DNA of 64,000 nucleotides from PALSA-1004 sp963804885 (GTDB taxonomy: Bacteria > Pseudomonadota > Gammaproteobacteria > Burkholderiales > SG8-41). Below are positions 1 through 9,610 of the stretch, in pieces. The stretch covers positions 930,001 to 994,000 of the forward strand of contig CAWDSF010000020.1 of assembly GCA_963804885.1 (NCBI GenBank). Direction: 5' to 3'. A program made the position numbers and the translations under genes. The notes below the pieces were generated by a model. That model was not told the origin of the DNA, ran no database searches, and saw only the letters and a program-made list of their open reading frames with translations. Within the stretch, counting starts at the first letter, position 1, and each line of letters opens with the position of its first letter.

Positions 1-3000
1 ACGAGACGTAGAGCGGCGAGCAGCGGCTTGCAGCGTCTGCGTGTCGTACCAGTTGTAGAAATGGCCCTCGTGGCGCTCGAGCGTCGCCATCGTGTCGAGC
101 GCGTTGGCCGTGCGCTCGATGAGCTGGCCCGCCGGGATGTAGCCGAAGTCGTACGCGGTCAGGTTCGCGAGCAGCGACAGCCCCATGTTGGTCGGCGACG
201 TGCGATGCGCGACCACCGCGACCGGATGCTCCTGATAGTTGTCCGGCGGCAGCCAGTGATCGTCCGGGCCGACGAACGTTTCGAAGAACGCCCAGGTCCT
301 GCGCGCGAGCTTGCCGCAGAAACACGAGTCTGCTCGTCGTTCAGGCGCGCCTCGCGGCCGCGGCAGCGGCCGGCTGATCCACCAGGCGATGAGCGGGCGA
401 GACGAACCACAGCAGCAGGATCGGCGCCGGCGACCGCCAGCGCGGCCGGCGTCGCCACTGCCAGACCACGCCGCCAGCGCGACCGCCACGACGGGCGCGA
501 TCCACATCGACGACGCGAAGGTTCGCAGCGAAGGCCGCGCTGCCGCGGCGCCGATCTGGCGTCCGCCCGACGGCATTCCATTCGAGCAGTCGCCGCTGCG
601 TGACGAGCATCCGCCACGCGGTGCGCACGATCGCATCGAGGCTGAACCACGCCTCGTACGGCAAGGAAGGCGAGCGTAAAGCACCGCTTGCGCGACGTTG
701 CGGCCGCGCGAGCGCATCGCCGTGGCGCGAGATGCTGGCGCAGCGAGCACATCGTCCGGCTTGCGGAAGCAGATCGATGCAGCCACGCGATCAACGGCGG
801 CAGCGACGATGATCGCCGAGCACGACCAGCGTCCAGAACCAGGCGGGCGGCAGCGACGGTCCAGCCGAGCACGAGCAGCAGCGTCAGCGCCGCGGGCACG
901 AGGCTGCGCCGCAGGTTGTCGAAGATCTTCCACTGCGACAGCACCGACAGCGGATTCGGCTCGCCGGGCGCCGCTCGGGGCCGGGCACGCGCGGCAGCAG
1001 CCAGCCGGCGAGCTGCCAGTCGCCGCGAATCCAGCGATGCCGGCGGCTCACGTCGGCGCGCGTAGCGTCGACGGATATTCCTCGTACAGCTGCACGTCGC
1101 TCAACAGTCCCGAGCGCGCGTAGCAGCCTTCGAGCAGGTCGTGGCTCAGGATCCGGTTCTCGGGAAAGCGGTCCTTCGAGCGCGCGCTCGAACGCGTCGA
1201 CGTCGTAGATGCCCTTGCCGATGAACGAGCCTTCGCCGAACACGTCCTGGTAGACGTCGGAGACGGCGCGCGTGTACGGATCGATGCCGGGCTCGCCGCC
1301 GAACAGGCGCGCGTAGCGCGAGCGGTTCGCGCCGGGCAGGCTCACGCGCACGCGCGGCTGCAGGATGCCGTAGCCCTCGGTCACGCGCTGCCGCGCTTCG
1401 CGTCGTAGCGCGCGGCGGTTGAGCGGATGCGCCATCGCGCCGACGAACTGCGCGCGCCGAGTCGCGCGGCAGCTGCGTGTCGGTGTCGAGCGTGATCACG
1501 TACTTCACGCTCGACAGCGCCGCCGCGTCGCCCGACGATGAGCGAGAAGCGATCGCCTGCGCGCGCCGCGCAGCAGCGCATTCAGGTCGGCGAGCTTGCC
1601 GCGCTTGCGCTCGTAGCCCATCCACCGCCGCTCCCGCGCGTTCCAGCGGCGCGGGCGATGGAACAGGAAGAAACGGTGTCGGCGCGTCCGGCGCCCGCAT
1701 ACTTCTCGTTGAGCTCCTCGATGCCGCTGCGCGCGAGCAGCAGCAGCGCTTCGTCCTCCGGCAGCGTTTCCGCAGGCGCATCGGCGAAATCGGTCAGCAG
1801 GCCGAAATGCAGATGCTCGTCGCGATTGGCGAGGAAGCGCACTTCGAGCGCCTCGACCAGGTCGTCGATGTCCTCGACGCCCGTCGAGCATCGTCGGGCA
1901 CGACGACCAGCGTGCGCGCACTGCGGCGGGATGCCCGCGCGAAAAGTCCATCCGCGGCAGCGGGTGCGGCGTCACGAGCAGCGTCGCGAGCCAGTTGACC
2001 AGCGCGACCGCGAGCTGGCTCGCGCACAGCACGCAGCCAGCGACGCCGAGCCAGCGCGAGCATGCCAGCCGGGCACGCCGTCGGCCGTGCGCCTTGGCGA
2101 CCAGCGCCGCGGTAAGAGCCGCCGTGATCAGCGCGATCGCGCCGAGATAAAGCAGCAGCGGAAACCGGCTGGCCGATCCTGCGCACGACGCTGCCGACGC
2201 GAAAGCGGCGCACTTCGGCCGCGCGCTCGAGCTGCGGCCGGCCCTTGTCGATCAGGTAGAAGCCGACGTGCGCCGCGCGTCGTCGTCGCCGTTGCTCGCC
2301 GTGCGGCCGTGCCGGCGCCCTCGTGCGCGAGCTGGATCGCCTTGCGCGCGACCTCGCTTTCCGACAGCCGGCTGCGCTTTCGCGATCTCCTCGACCACGT
2401 GCCGGTAGCGGTCGCGCGTGGCGAAATCCATCGCGGCCGTAGACGCCGCCCGGATCCTCGCGCAGCTTCTGCTCGACGACGCTCATCGATCTCGACGAAT
2501 TCGCGCCAGTCCATCGCGCCCAGGAAGCGCAGGCTGCCGATGCTGTTGCTGATCGAGACCTGGTCGGCCGCCTGCTCCTGCGTTTCCGACTGCACCAGCT
2601 GCTCGATCGTGAGGCCCGACTCGGACAGGCGCTGCTCGATCCAGGTGAGCGGCAGCGCGAGCGCCGCGCTCTGTCCCTGCAGCCGGCGCGCGAGCTCCGC
2701 GACGAACGAGCTCACCATCGGCGGGTTCGAGCGCGCCATGTCGGCGATCGACCAGGATCAGGCTCTTCGGATCCTGCTCGGCGACCTCCATCATCTGGTC
2801 CGCCCACGCGTCGGCGCGGTCGCGGTCGACGGTGCTCGGCCGCGACGCGCTGCCCCGACGCGGCGCAGATTCTCGATCAGCGCGAGGCGCAGCATGATCG
2901 GGATCGCCCACAGCTCGCCCGAGCTTGAGCGGCGTCACCGTCTGGTAGGCGGCGACGAACCGCGAGAGGCTTTCCGCATCGACCCGGCCGTCGCCGTGCG

Positions 3001-3453
3001 AGATCGCTTCGAGCGCGATGTCGTAGACGCGCGGCAGCCCCGCCGACGGCCCGCGCGCCAGGCGCGGCAGCTCGCGGCTGTAGCCCTTGGGCAGGTGCCG
3101 CTTGGCGGTGCGGATCTGCTCTTCGATCAGGTAGAAGTTGTCGAGCAGCCATTCGCCGGCCGGCGTGATGCGGCGGTTCGCCGTGACCGCCGCCGGTGAG
3201 CAGCTCGCAGACATCGAGCAGCACGGCTTCGTTCTCGGCGAGCCGCGCGAGCAGCTGGTCGGGCGCGCGGCCCGACGCTCAAGCGATGCACGCCGGCGAG
3301 CTCCTTGCCGTGCTGCTCCATCTGGTCGGCGCTGAACAGCTCCGAGCGCAGCGGCGGCTCGTCGCTCGTGTACTTGCGGTTCGTCGGTTGGCCGCGCAGG
3401 CGCGCCGTCAGCCGGTGCCATGCATCGCGAATAAAGTCACTGCGCAAATTCAA
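1..3453 (-). pseudogene. ndvB: Cyclic beta-1,2-glucan synthase (NdvB-like), 5' part, multiply frameshifted
   Basis: The recoverable fragments, read in order from 3453 downward, match the N-terminal third or more of the very large inner-membrane cyclic beta-glucan synthases (usually about 2,800 residues); the rest lies outside the window. Recognisable pieces are the N-terminus (MNLRSDFIRDAWHRL), the YLIEEQIRTAKRHLPKGYSR block (3140-3050), WREFVE followed by SVVEQKLREDP (about 2490), a membrane stretch near 2130-1970, the glycosyltransferase segment VKYVITLDTDTQLPRDSAR near 1500-1450 with its Asp-x-Asp motif, and HRWIRGDWQL near 1030. The product makes periplasmic cyclic glucans used in osmoadaptation and host interaction. 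The reading frame steps at least a dozen times, nearly always by +1, so either the gene is dead or, more likely, the sequence carries systematic single-base insertions. Family call is confident; functionality is unknown. Confidence 0.8.
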
Positions 3454-3620
3454 TTCGGATTTCCTTGATGGTCGGCACGCCGCGGTTATCCCGCGGCTAC
3501 CGCAGTAGCGCTCACAACAGGTTTTTTTGTCGTCCGCGCGGCGGCGCCGGAACTACGCCGCCAGCATGGACTATACGCCGCGCAGTGCGGGCGGGGGACG
3601 GGCCTGCGGGCGCGCGACGG

Positions 3621-4364
3621 TCAGTGCGTCACCGCGGTCCTGGCCGGTTGCCCGCGCACATCCGCCAGCAGGCGGCCAATTTCTTTTTTGACGACGGCGT
3701 AGCATTCGCAGGAGCCGGCTTCGAGTCCGGCGCGTTTGAGCACAGATATGTGACCGCGCCGGTAGCTGATGATTCCGGCGCGCTGCAAATTTCCGGCGGC
3801 CTCGGTCACGCCTTCGCGGCGCACGCCGAGCGCGTTCGCGACCAGTTCCTGCGTGATGATGAGCTCGTTGGACGGCATCCGGTCCAGGGTCAGGAGCAGC
3901 CACCGGCACAGCTGCTGCTCTATCGAGTGATGCCGGTTACATGCGCCGGTCTGGAACATCTGCGTGACCAGTGCCTGCGTGTAACGCAGCAACAGGCGCT
4001 GGACCGGCCCGCCGCGGTTGAATTCCTCCTTGAGCAGCGCTGCCGGCAGGCGGTAACCATGCCCGGCAGTCTGCACCACTGCCGAGCTCGGCGTGGTGTC
4101 GCCCCCCATGAACAGCGAAATGCCCAGCACCCCCTCGTTGCCGACGCCGGCAATTTCGGCCGATACGCCGGATTCCATGATGTAGAGCAGCGAAATGATC
4201 GAGGTGGTCGGGAAATAAACATGGGAGAGCTGCCCGCCCGGCTCGTAGAGCGTGTCGCCGAGCAGCATCGGCACCGGTTCAAGCGCGGGTGCGAGCCGCG
4301 CGAATTCGGCCGCGGGCACGGCAGCGAGCAGGTGGTTCTGGGTGGGACTGGGTGCAATCCGCAT
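3621..4364 (-). CDS. Crp/Fnr-family transcriptional regulator
   Basis: A 247-residue protein with an N-terminal cyclic-nucleotide-binding-type beta barrel (about residues 20-135) and a C-terminal winged helix-turn-helix of Crp type (about 150-225, around LVANALGVRREGVTEAAGNL). It lacks the N-terminal cysteine set that ligates the Fe-S cluster of true FNR, so it is not an FNR-type oxygen sensor; a CEC triplet near the C-terminus is seen in many members of this subgroup and is not a known cluster site. It starts 3 bases after the stop of the REC-PAS gene and is therefore probably the last gene of a three-gene signalling operon with the hybrid kinase. Ligand and targets cannot be read from the sequence. 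Confidence 0.85.
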   Translation of the reverse strand: MRIAPSPTQNHLLAAVPAAEFARLAPALEPVPMLLGDTLYEPGGQLSHVYFPTTSIISLLYIMESGVSAEIAGVGNEGVLGISLFMGGDTTPSSAVVQTAGHGYRLPAALLKEEFNRGGPVQRLLLRYTQALVTQMFQTGACNRHHSIEQQLCRWLLLTLDRMPSNELIITQELVANALGVRREGVTEAAGNLQRAGIISYRRGHISVLKRAGLEAGSCECYAVVKKEIGRLLADVRGQPARTAVTH

Positions 4365-4367
4365 AAT

Positions 4368-5195
4368 CTAGTTCACCGTCCGGTTGATCAACTCGACGCC
4401 GATACCGCGGTAGCCGATGAAGCGGCAGGCGCCATTGAACATCGGCTCGCCGCTGACCTGGAAATTCTGCCGCCTGCCGTCGGCGTTCACGCGGCTGAAT
4501 GCGAAGTCGAGAAACGGCTCGCGCGCCGCGATCTTGGCGCGCAGCGCGGCGTGTTCCTCCGCATTCCAGCCGGTCGTGCCGTCATCGCTTCTTGCGCCGG
4601 TCAGCGCGTCGACGCGGATGCCCAGCATTTCGAGTACCGGCCCCGAAGTCTTGGTGAAGCTGCCGCGCTCGTCCTCCTCCCAGTACCAGTCGGACGACAG
4701 TTCGGTCAGGCTCTTGAACCGCGCCTCGCTCTCGCGCAGCTCGGCCGTGCGCTCGGCGACCGTTTTTTCGAGCACGGCGTTGTAATCGGCGAGGCGCTTG
4801 TACAGGAGCCGCACTTCGAGCATGTTGTAGATGCGGGTCTTGACTTCGACGAGATCGAACGGCTTGCTGATGAAATCCTTGGCGCCGGCCTGCAGCGCGC
4901 GCAGCTTGTGGCCCGGTTGCGCGGTGAGCACGATGACCGGCAGGTAGGCGTCGATGGTATTGGTTTTGAGGCCTTCCATGACGGCAAATCCGTCCATGAC
5001 CGGCATCTGCAGGTCGAGCAGGATCAGGTCGTACGGGTCCTTCCGGTGCAGCGCGCACACCTCCGCGGGCAGCATGGTCGACGTGACCGCGGTATAGCCA
5101 TTGTCGGCAAGCAGCTGTTCGAGCAGCGCCACGTTGGTTTCCTGGTCGTCGACGATCAGGATGCGGGCGTTAAGAATGTCCGGCGGGTTGATCAT
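4368..5195 (-). CDS. Response regulator with receiver and PAS domain
   Basis: A 275-residue protein. Residues 10-125 form a receiver domain with the acidic pair near residue 16, the phosphoacceptor Asp61 in LILLDLQMP, and the conserved Lys in SKPFD near 110. A short helical linker leads to a PAS-like sensor domain (about 160-275, containing SDWYWEEDERGSF). There is no DNA-binding or enzymatic output, so it probably acts through protein contacts, for example as a phosphate sink or an adaptor to another kinase. Its start codon overlaps the stop of the hybrid kinase by 4 bases (ATGA at 5192-5195), which implies translational coupling. Confidence 0.85.
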   Translation of the reverse strand: MINPPDILNARILIVDDQETNVALLEQLLADNGYTAVTSTMLPAEVCALHRKDPYDLILLDLQMPVMDGFAVMEGLKTNTIDAYLPVIVLTAQPGHKLRALQAGAKDFISKPFDLVEVKTRIYNMLEVRLLYKRLADYNAVLEKTVAERTAELRESEARFKSLTELSSDWYWEEDERGSFTKTSGPVLEMLGIRVDALTGARSDDGTTGWNAEEHAALRAKIAAREPFLDFAFSRVNADGRRQNFQVSGEPMFNGACRFIGYRGIGVELINRTVN

Positions 5196-7573
5196 GATAA
5201 TTTTTCCTCGGTGACGGCACGACCTGCGGGAGAGAGTGAGAACAGCAGCGCAATATCCAGCGTATCCATGAATTCGTTGACCTTGATCGGTTTGGTGAGA
5301 TAACGGAAGAATCCCGCCTCCAGGCCTTTCTCGATATCGCGCGGCATGGCATTGGCGCTCAGCGCAATTACGGGAATGTGCGCGGTCGCGCGGTCGGTGA
5401 CCAGCACGCGCAAAGCCTCGATGCCGCTGATGCCCGGCAGGTTGATGTCCATCAGGATGACGTCGGGCTTTTCAGCTTGCGCCATCTCGATGCCGCTGAT
5501 GCCGTCGCGCGCGGACACCAGACGTATATCCGGCCGGCGCGCAATCAGGTCTTCGACCAGCATCAGGTTGGCCGGATTGTCTTCGACGTAGAGCAGCGTG
5601 CGCGCGCGCCCGCCGGCGGCATCGAGCTGCGGCGCGGTGGCGCGCGGCACGGGCGCCACCGCCGGTGGTTCCGCCGTGACGTTCAAGTCGATCCAGAACA
5701 CGCTGCCCGCGCCGACCGTGCTTTCCACGCCGATCGCGCCGCCCATCAATTCGACCAGCCGCTTGCACACGACAAGTCCGATGCCGGTGCCTTCTTCGGC
5801 GCTGCCTTCCTGCCCGAGGCGATTGAACGGCTGGAATAGCTGCGCGAGCTTGTCCGGCGCCAAGCCGACGCCCGAGTCGGTAAAGCTCAACCGCACGCGC
5901 CGCGGAGAGGTCGGGATGCACCCGATCATGACGGAACCGCCGGCGGTGTTGTACTTGATCGCATTGGATAGCAGGTTGACCACGATCTGCTTGACGCGCG
6001 TGCGGTCCGCCAGGATGAAGCATGGCTTGTCGAAGCGCGGGAAAGTCACGCTGATGCCGCGCTTGCGCGCCTGCGGTTCCACCATCGCAGCGCATTCCTG
6101 CATGGCTTCCGAGAGCGACATCGGCTCCATCGAAAGCGACAGCTTGCCGGACTCGATCAGCGCGAGATCGAGGATTTCGTTGATGAGATCGAGCAGGTAC
6201 CAGCCGGCCTTCAGGATCTGGTCGATGCTGCGTTTCTGGCTCGCCGTAGGCGCGGGCATGCCGGATTCCATCAGCTGGGCAAAACCCAAAATCGCGCTCA
6301 AAGGCGTGCGCAGCTCGTGACTCATGCTTGACAGGAAGTCCGATTTTGCGACGTTCGCCTTGTCCGCCGCCGCCATCGCGGTTGCGAGTTCGACGTTGTG
6401 GTCCTGCAGAATCTTGTCCAGCCGCGTGCGCTCGGTGACGTCGCGAAATACGAGCACCGCACCCACCATCTGGCCGGAGCGCGTGCGGATAGGCGCACAG
6501 CTGTCGGCGATGTCGCGTTCCGTGCCGTCGCGCGAGATTAGGATCGTGCGGCTCGCGAGCACGTGGGGCGCGTTGCGCGCGAGCGTTTCGCGCACCGGCA
6601 CCTCCGAAGGCAGTCGCGTCACCTGGTCGATGATGCGGAAAATTTCCTCAATCGGGCGCTGGATGGCCTCCGCGAGCGTCCAGCCCGTCAGCCGTTGCGC
6701 GAGCGGGTTTAAGAGCGTCACCCGGCCTTCGGCGTCAGTGGCGATCACGGCGTCGCCGATGGAATTCAACGTTATCGCGAGTTTTTCCTCGCTGATTTCC
6801 GCGGCGATCGTGGTTTGCAGCAGTTGCTTGTTGAGCTTCTCCTCGATGCCGAGCAGATGCTGCGTTTCGCGGTGGACGATATCGTTGACGCGGTGCCGGC
6901 TCTCGCGATAGATCAGGTAGGCGAACGAAATCGCGAGCAGGAACATGAAGAGACTGGCCGCGACGATGGAGGCGAACAGCCGGCGCATGTTCGAGCGCAA
7001 TTTTTCGTCGTCCTGCGCGAGCACCGCTTCCTCGAGCCGGATATAACCGGTCGTTTCGGCGCGTATCGATTCCATCAGGCCCAGGCCCTGGCTGCTACCA
7101 CCGGCGGCCGCAAGCCCCGAAGTCATCTTACGGTTGCGGCGCAACTCGACGACCGCCGACAGTTCCGCCAGCTTGGCCTTCACCAGCGGTGCCAGCGCAT
7201 CCAGGCGCTCCTGCGCGGCCGCCAGCGTGGTCAGCCGGCGCAACTCCTGCAGGTTGGGTTCGATGGTCTTGCGCACCGCGAGGTAAGGTTTCAAAAACGC
7301 TTCGTTACCCGTCAACGAGTAACCCCGCTGCCCGGTCTCCGCATCCGTGATGTCTGACAGCAGCGCATTGGCGTTGCTGATCAATGTGTAGGTTTGGAGC
7401 CGGGCGGCGACCGAATCCTCGATTTGCCGGAAAGCCCAGAACGACAGCACGACGACCAGCGCAGCGAGCAGGGCCGCGCCGACCAGCGAGGCCACGATAT
7501 TAGGACTGGCGGTCGAGGACCACGCGCCTGCTGTTGCGCCAGCCTTGCTTGAAGCGCTTGTTCGCTTGAACAT
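5192..7573 (-). CDS. Membrane hybrid histidine kinase (CHASE3-PAS-HisKA-HATPase-REC)
   Basis: A 793-residue inner-membrane sensor kinase. TM1 spans about residues 28-50, followed by a periplasmic CHASE3 domain (about 51-195, with DAETGQRGYSLTGNEAFL), TM2 at about 201-222, a PAS domain (265-385), HisKA with phosphoacceptor His419 in SHELRTP, a HATPase with N box NLLSNAIKYN, G1 DSGVGL and G2 GTGIGL, and a C-terminal receiver with Asp709 in ILMDINLP and Lys in TKPIK. All catalytic residues are present. The attached receiver implies a phosphorelay or self-inhibition. It is the first gene of the operon with the REC-PAS and Crp/Fnr genes. CHASE3 ligands are generally unknown. Confidence 0.9.
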   Translation of the reverse strand: MFKRTSASSKAGATAGAWSSTASPNIVASLVGAALLAALVVVLSFWAFRQIEDSVAARLQTYTLISNANALLSDITDAETGQRGYSLTGNEAFLKPYLAVRKTIEPNLQELRRLTTLAAAQERLDALAPLVKAKLAELSAVVELRRNRKMTSGLAAAGGSSQGLGLMESIRAETTGYIRLEEAVLAQDDEKLRSNMRRLFASIVAASLFMFLLAISFAYLIYRESRHRVNDIVHRETQHLLGIEEKLNKQLLQTTIAAEISEEKLAITLNSIGDAVIATDAEGRVTLLNPLAQRLTGWTLAEAIQRPIEEIFRIIDQVTRLPSEVPVRETLARNAPHVLASRTILISRDGTERDIADSCAPIRTRSGQMVGAVLVFRDVTERTRLDKILQDHNVELATAMAAADKANVAKSDFLSSMSHELRTPLSAILGFAQLMESGMPAPTASQKRSIDQILKAGWYLLDLINEILDLALIESGKLSLSMEPMSLSEAMQECAAMVEPQARKRGISVTFPRFDKPCFILADRTRVKQIVVNLLSNAIKYNTAGGSVMIGCIPTSPRRVRLSFTDSGVGLAPDKLAQLFQPFNRLGQEGSAEEGTGIGLVVCKRLVELMGGAIGVESTVGAGSVFWIDLNVTAEPPAVAPVPRATAPQLDAAGGRARTLLYVEDNPANLMLVEDLIARRPDIRLVSARDGISGIEMAQAEKPDVILMDINLPGISGIEALRVLVTDRATAHIPVIALSANAMPRDIEKGLEAGFFRYLTKPIKVNEFMDTLDIALLFSLSPAGRAVTEEKLS

Positions 7574-7860
7574 GCGGCCTTTCAGGAATGCGTTGTATTC
7601 CTCCTAATGCATATCCCGCACCGCACGGAGAGTCGGCCGAGTAGTCACTATCGGGTGAAAGTGGTCCAGGGCCGGCGGCCCGGGCGTGCAAGGGTCCTTT
7701 CGCGCTCTCCCGGCGCGTAAACCGCGCTCCGGCGCTACAGCCGCGAACCTGCGCAGTTAAGGCGAAACCACGCGTGCAGCATTGCATTGCGTGCAGGGGC
7801 TGTCTGTACGCCAGCTAACATATGACAGTTAGCGCATCGACGTAGGGCGGCGCGCCACGC

Positions 7861-8829
7861 CTAATCGTCGAGCCGTATGTTCGCCTGTTTGCCGAGATTG
7901 GCGACGCGCGCGCGCTCGGCGCGCATGAAAGCCGAGAATTGCGCGGGCGATTCGGGTTGCACGCTCGCACCTTGTTTCGCCACCAGATCGCGCACGTCCG
8001 GTGATTGCAGCGCTCTTACGAGTTCGGCGTGCAGACGTGCGGCGATCGGCGGCGGCGTGCGCGCGGGCACGACGACACCCCACCATTGCGTGATGTCGTA
8101 GCCGGGCACGGTGTCCGCCACAGTCGGTAATTCCGGTATCAGCGGATCGCGTTTTGCGCCGGTCGTTGCGAGCACTTTGATGCGCCCGCCTTTGGCGTGC
8201 GGCATGGCGACGAGCGGCGAGGTGACGAGATATTGCAGCTGGCCGCCGATCACGTCGGTCAGCGCCTGGGCCGCGCCCTTATACGGCACGTGATTGGTTT
8301 TGACCTGCGCGAGCACGTCGAACATGGCGCCGGCGAGATGCGCGGGCGAGCCGTTGCCCGCCGAGCCGTAATTGAGCTGGCCGGGCTTCGCTTTGGCGAG
8401 CTTCACGAAATCGGGAACCGTCTCGACGCCGAGCCCCGCGTTGACCGTCATTACGTTGGCGACCATTGCCATGCGCGACAGCGGCGCAAAATCGCGGTCC
8501 GGGTCGTACGAGAGATTCGCTTTCAGCGCGGGCAGGCTCGCGAACAAGGTCGATGTCGCAGCGACGATCGTGTATCCATCGGGGGCGGCGGCCTTGCCGA
8601 GCTCGATGCCGATGACGCCTGACGCGCCGGCGCGCACGTCGACGATCACCTGCTGATTCAGTTGCTGCGAGAGCTTGTTGGCGACGACGCGTGCCAGCAG
8701 GTCCTGTGAGCTGCCGGTCGCGCCGGGCACCAGGAAGCGGATCGGCCGTGAGGGATACGGGTCGGCGGCGAACGCGGCCTGCAGCGCCGCGACGCCGAGC
8801 AGGCCCAGCAACGCGCGCGTTTTCCTCAC
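7861..8829 (-). CDS. Bug/TctC-family periplasmic tripartite tricarboxylate transporter receptor
   Basis: A 322-residue periplasmic solute-binding protein. The N-terminus is a classic Sec signal (MRKTRALLGLLGVAALQAAF, cleavage after AFA), followed by YPSRPIRFLVPGATGSSQD, the ligand-loop start typical of Bug proteins, and IVAATSTLFASLPALKAN. Members of this family bind carboxylates and related anions; many are orphan receptors with no adjacent TctAB membrane genes, as here. It is the last gene of a (-) strand set with an RraA-like protein, a sulfatase and an EEP-fold protein, which suggests the receptor captures the substrate that this set degrades. The substrate itself cannot be read. Confidence 0.9.
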   Translation of the reverse strand: MRKTRALLGLLGVAALQAAFAADPYPSRPIRFLVPGATGSSQDLLARVVANKLSQQLNQQVIVDVRAGASGVIGIELGKAAAPDGYTIVAATSTLFASLPALKANLSYDPDRDFAPLSRMAMVANVMTVNAGLGVETVPDFVKLAKAKPGQLNYGSAGNGSPAHLAGAMFDVLAQVKTNHVPYKGAAQALTDVIGGQLQYLVTSPLVAMPHAKGGRIKVLATTGAKRDPLIPELPTVADTVPGYDITQWWGVVVPARTPPPIAARLHAELVRALQSPDVRDLVAKQGASVQPESPAQFSAFMRAERARVANLGKQANIRLDD

Positions 8830-8832
8830 GCG

Positions 8833-9598
8833 CTAGGCCGGCGCAATTTCATAGACGGCGTGGACCGGCCAGTGGTCGGAGGGTGCTGCGTCCTTGAGAT
8901 AAAAATGCGGTACCGCCGGCTGCGACGGCACGCGCGTGCTCGTTCGCAACCAGCCAGTCGATGCATTGATTGACCACGCGATCGCCCGGCGGCACGTCGG
9001 CCGTCGGATAGCAGTGGTAGGTGGGCGGGGCCTGCACGCCGAGCGCGGCAAAGCAGCTCGGGTAGCCGGCCTCGTGGAGCAGGCGCGGCGGATGTACCGG
9101 GTCGTTCATGTCGCCCATGAAAAAGAGCGGCTCGCCAGCCTGGTTCAGCCGCTTCAACGCTTGAATGATATGGCGGATCTGGCCGACGCGCGGCGACTGG
9201 CCGGTATCGCATTCGACCTTGTTGCGCTGCGAAGTGAGATGCGCGGTCGCGACGAGCACGGTACGGTCAAGCCCGCGGATTTTAAGCCGCGCCCAGAAGA
9301 GACGCCGGTCGCCGTCCGGAATGCCCACTTCTTCGATGCCGTGCTCGACATGCGCGAACACCGCGTCGCGCCAGTAAATATTGCTTTCGGTCGTCCAGCC
9401 GCGGTACGGGTCGTCGACGCGCCGGTGCGATGGCAATGCACCATCGATGAAATCGCGTGTGGTCTGCTGGAGCTCCTGCAGGCACAGCAGATCGGGATTG
9501 AACGATTTCAGAAATCCGCCCAGCGCAGGCTGGCGGACGTCCCAGCGTTGCGTGAGCCAGATGTTATAGGTGACGATCGAAATGCGCAGGGGAAGCAT
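8833..9598 (-). CDS. Endonuclease/exonuclease/phosphatase-family protein (frameshifted near 3' end)
   Basis: About 255 residues of the EEP metal-dependent phosphoesterase fold. Visible motifs are TYNIW at the N-terminus, the metal-binding Glu in LCLQELQ, FMGDMNDP (Asp and Asn of the active site), and the terminal SDHWPVHAV with the catalytic Asp-His pair. That last motif lies in a different frame: the first frame runs to about 8930, where one extra base must be skipped to reach the true end at 8833. Without the correction the protein would stop at 8849 without its catalytic His. It follows the sulfatase by 12 bases. The family includes nucleases and lipid or organic phosphate diesterases, so the substrate is open. 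Confidence 0.8.
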
Positions 9599-9610
9599 GC
9601 TGGCTGCGCC

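Noticed and set aside
1538..3199. Long open frame (553 codons) on the + strand opposite the ndvB-like gene
   Set aside because: It has no recognisable domain and an Arg/Ala/Ser-rich composition typical of antisense frames in high-GC DNA, while the - strand fragments match a known family.
1..3453. Programmed +1 ribosomal frameshifting as the explanation of the many breaks
   Set aside because: Programmed sites are rare per gene and need slippery contexts; a dozen in one gene plus single ones in unrelated genes fits systematic insertion errors better. It is not excluded without accurate reads.
3621..4364. Assignment of the Crp/Fnr protein as a true FNR oxygen sensor acting on the 57490 site
   Set aside because: The N-terminal cysteines needed for the [4Fe-4S] cluster are absent.
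3465..5303. Long open frame (612 codons) on the + strand opposite the Crp/Fnr and REC-PAS genes
   Set aside because: It spans two clearly coding - strand genes and their junction; the protein has no motif and is a codon-bias shadow.
7500..7787. Possible small gene upstream of the CHASE3 kinase
   Set aside because: It overlaps the kinase start, has no ribosome site and no domain; the gap is better read as promoter region with a minor GCTAAC/GTTAGC repeat at 7814-7833.
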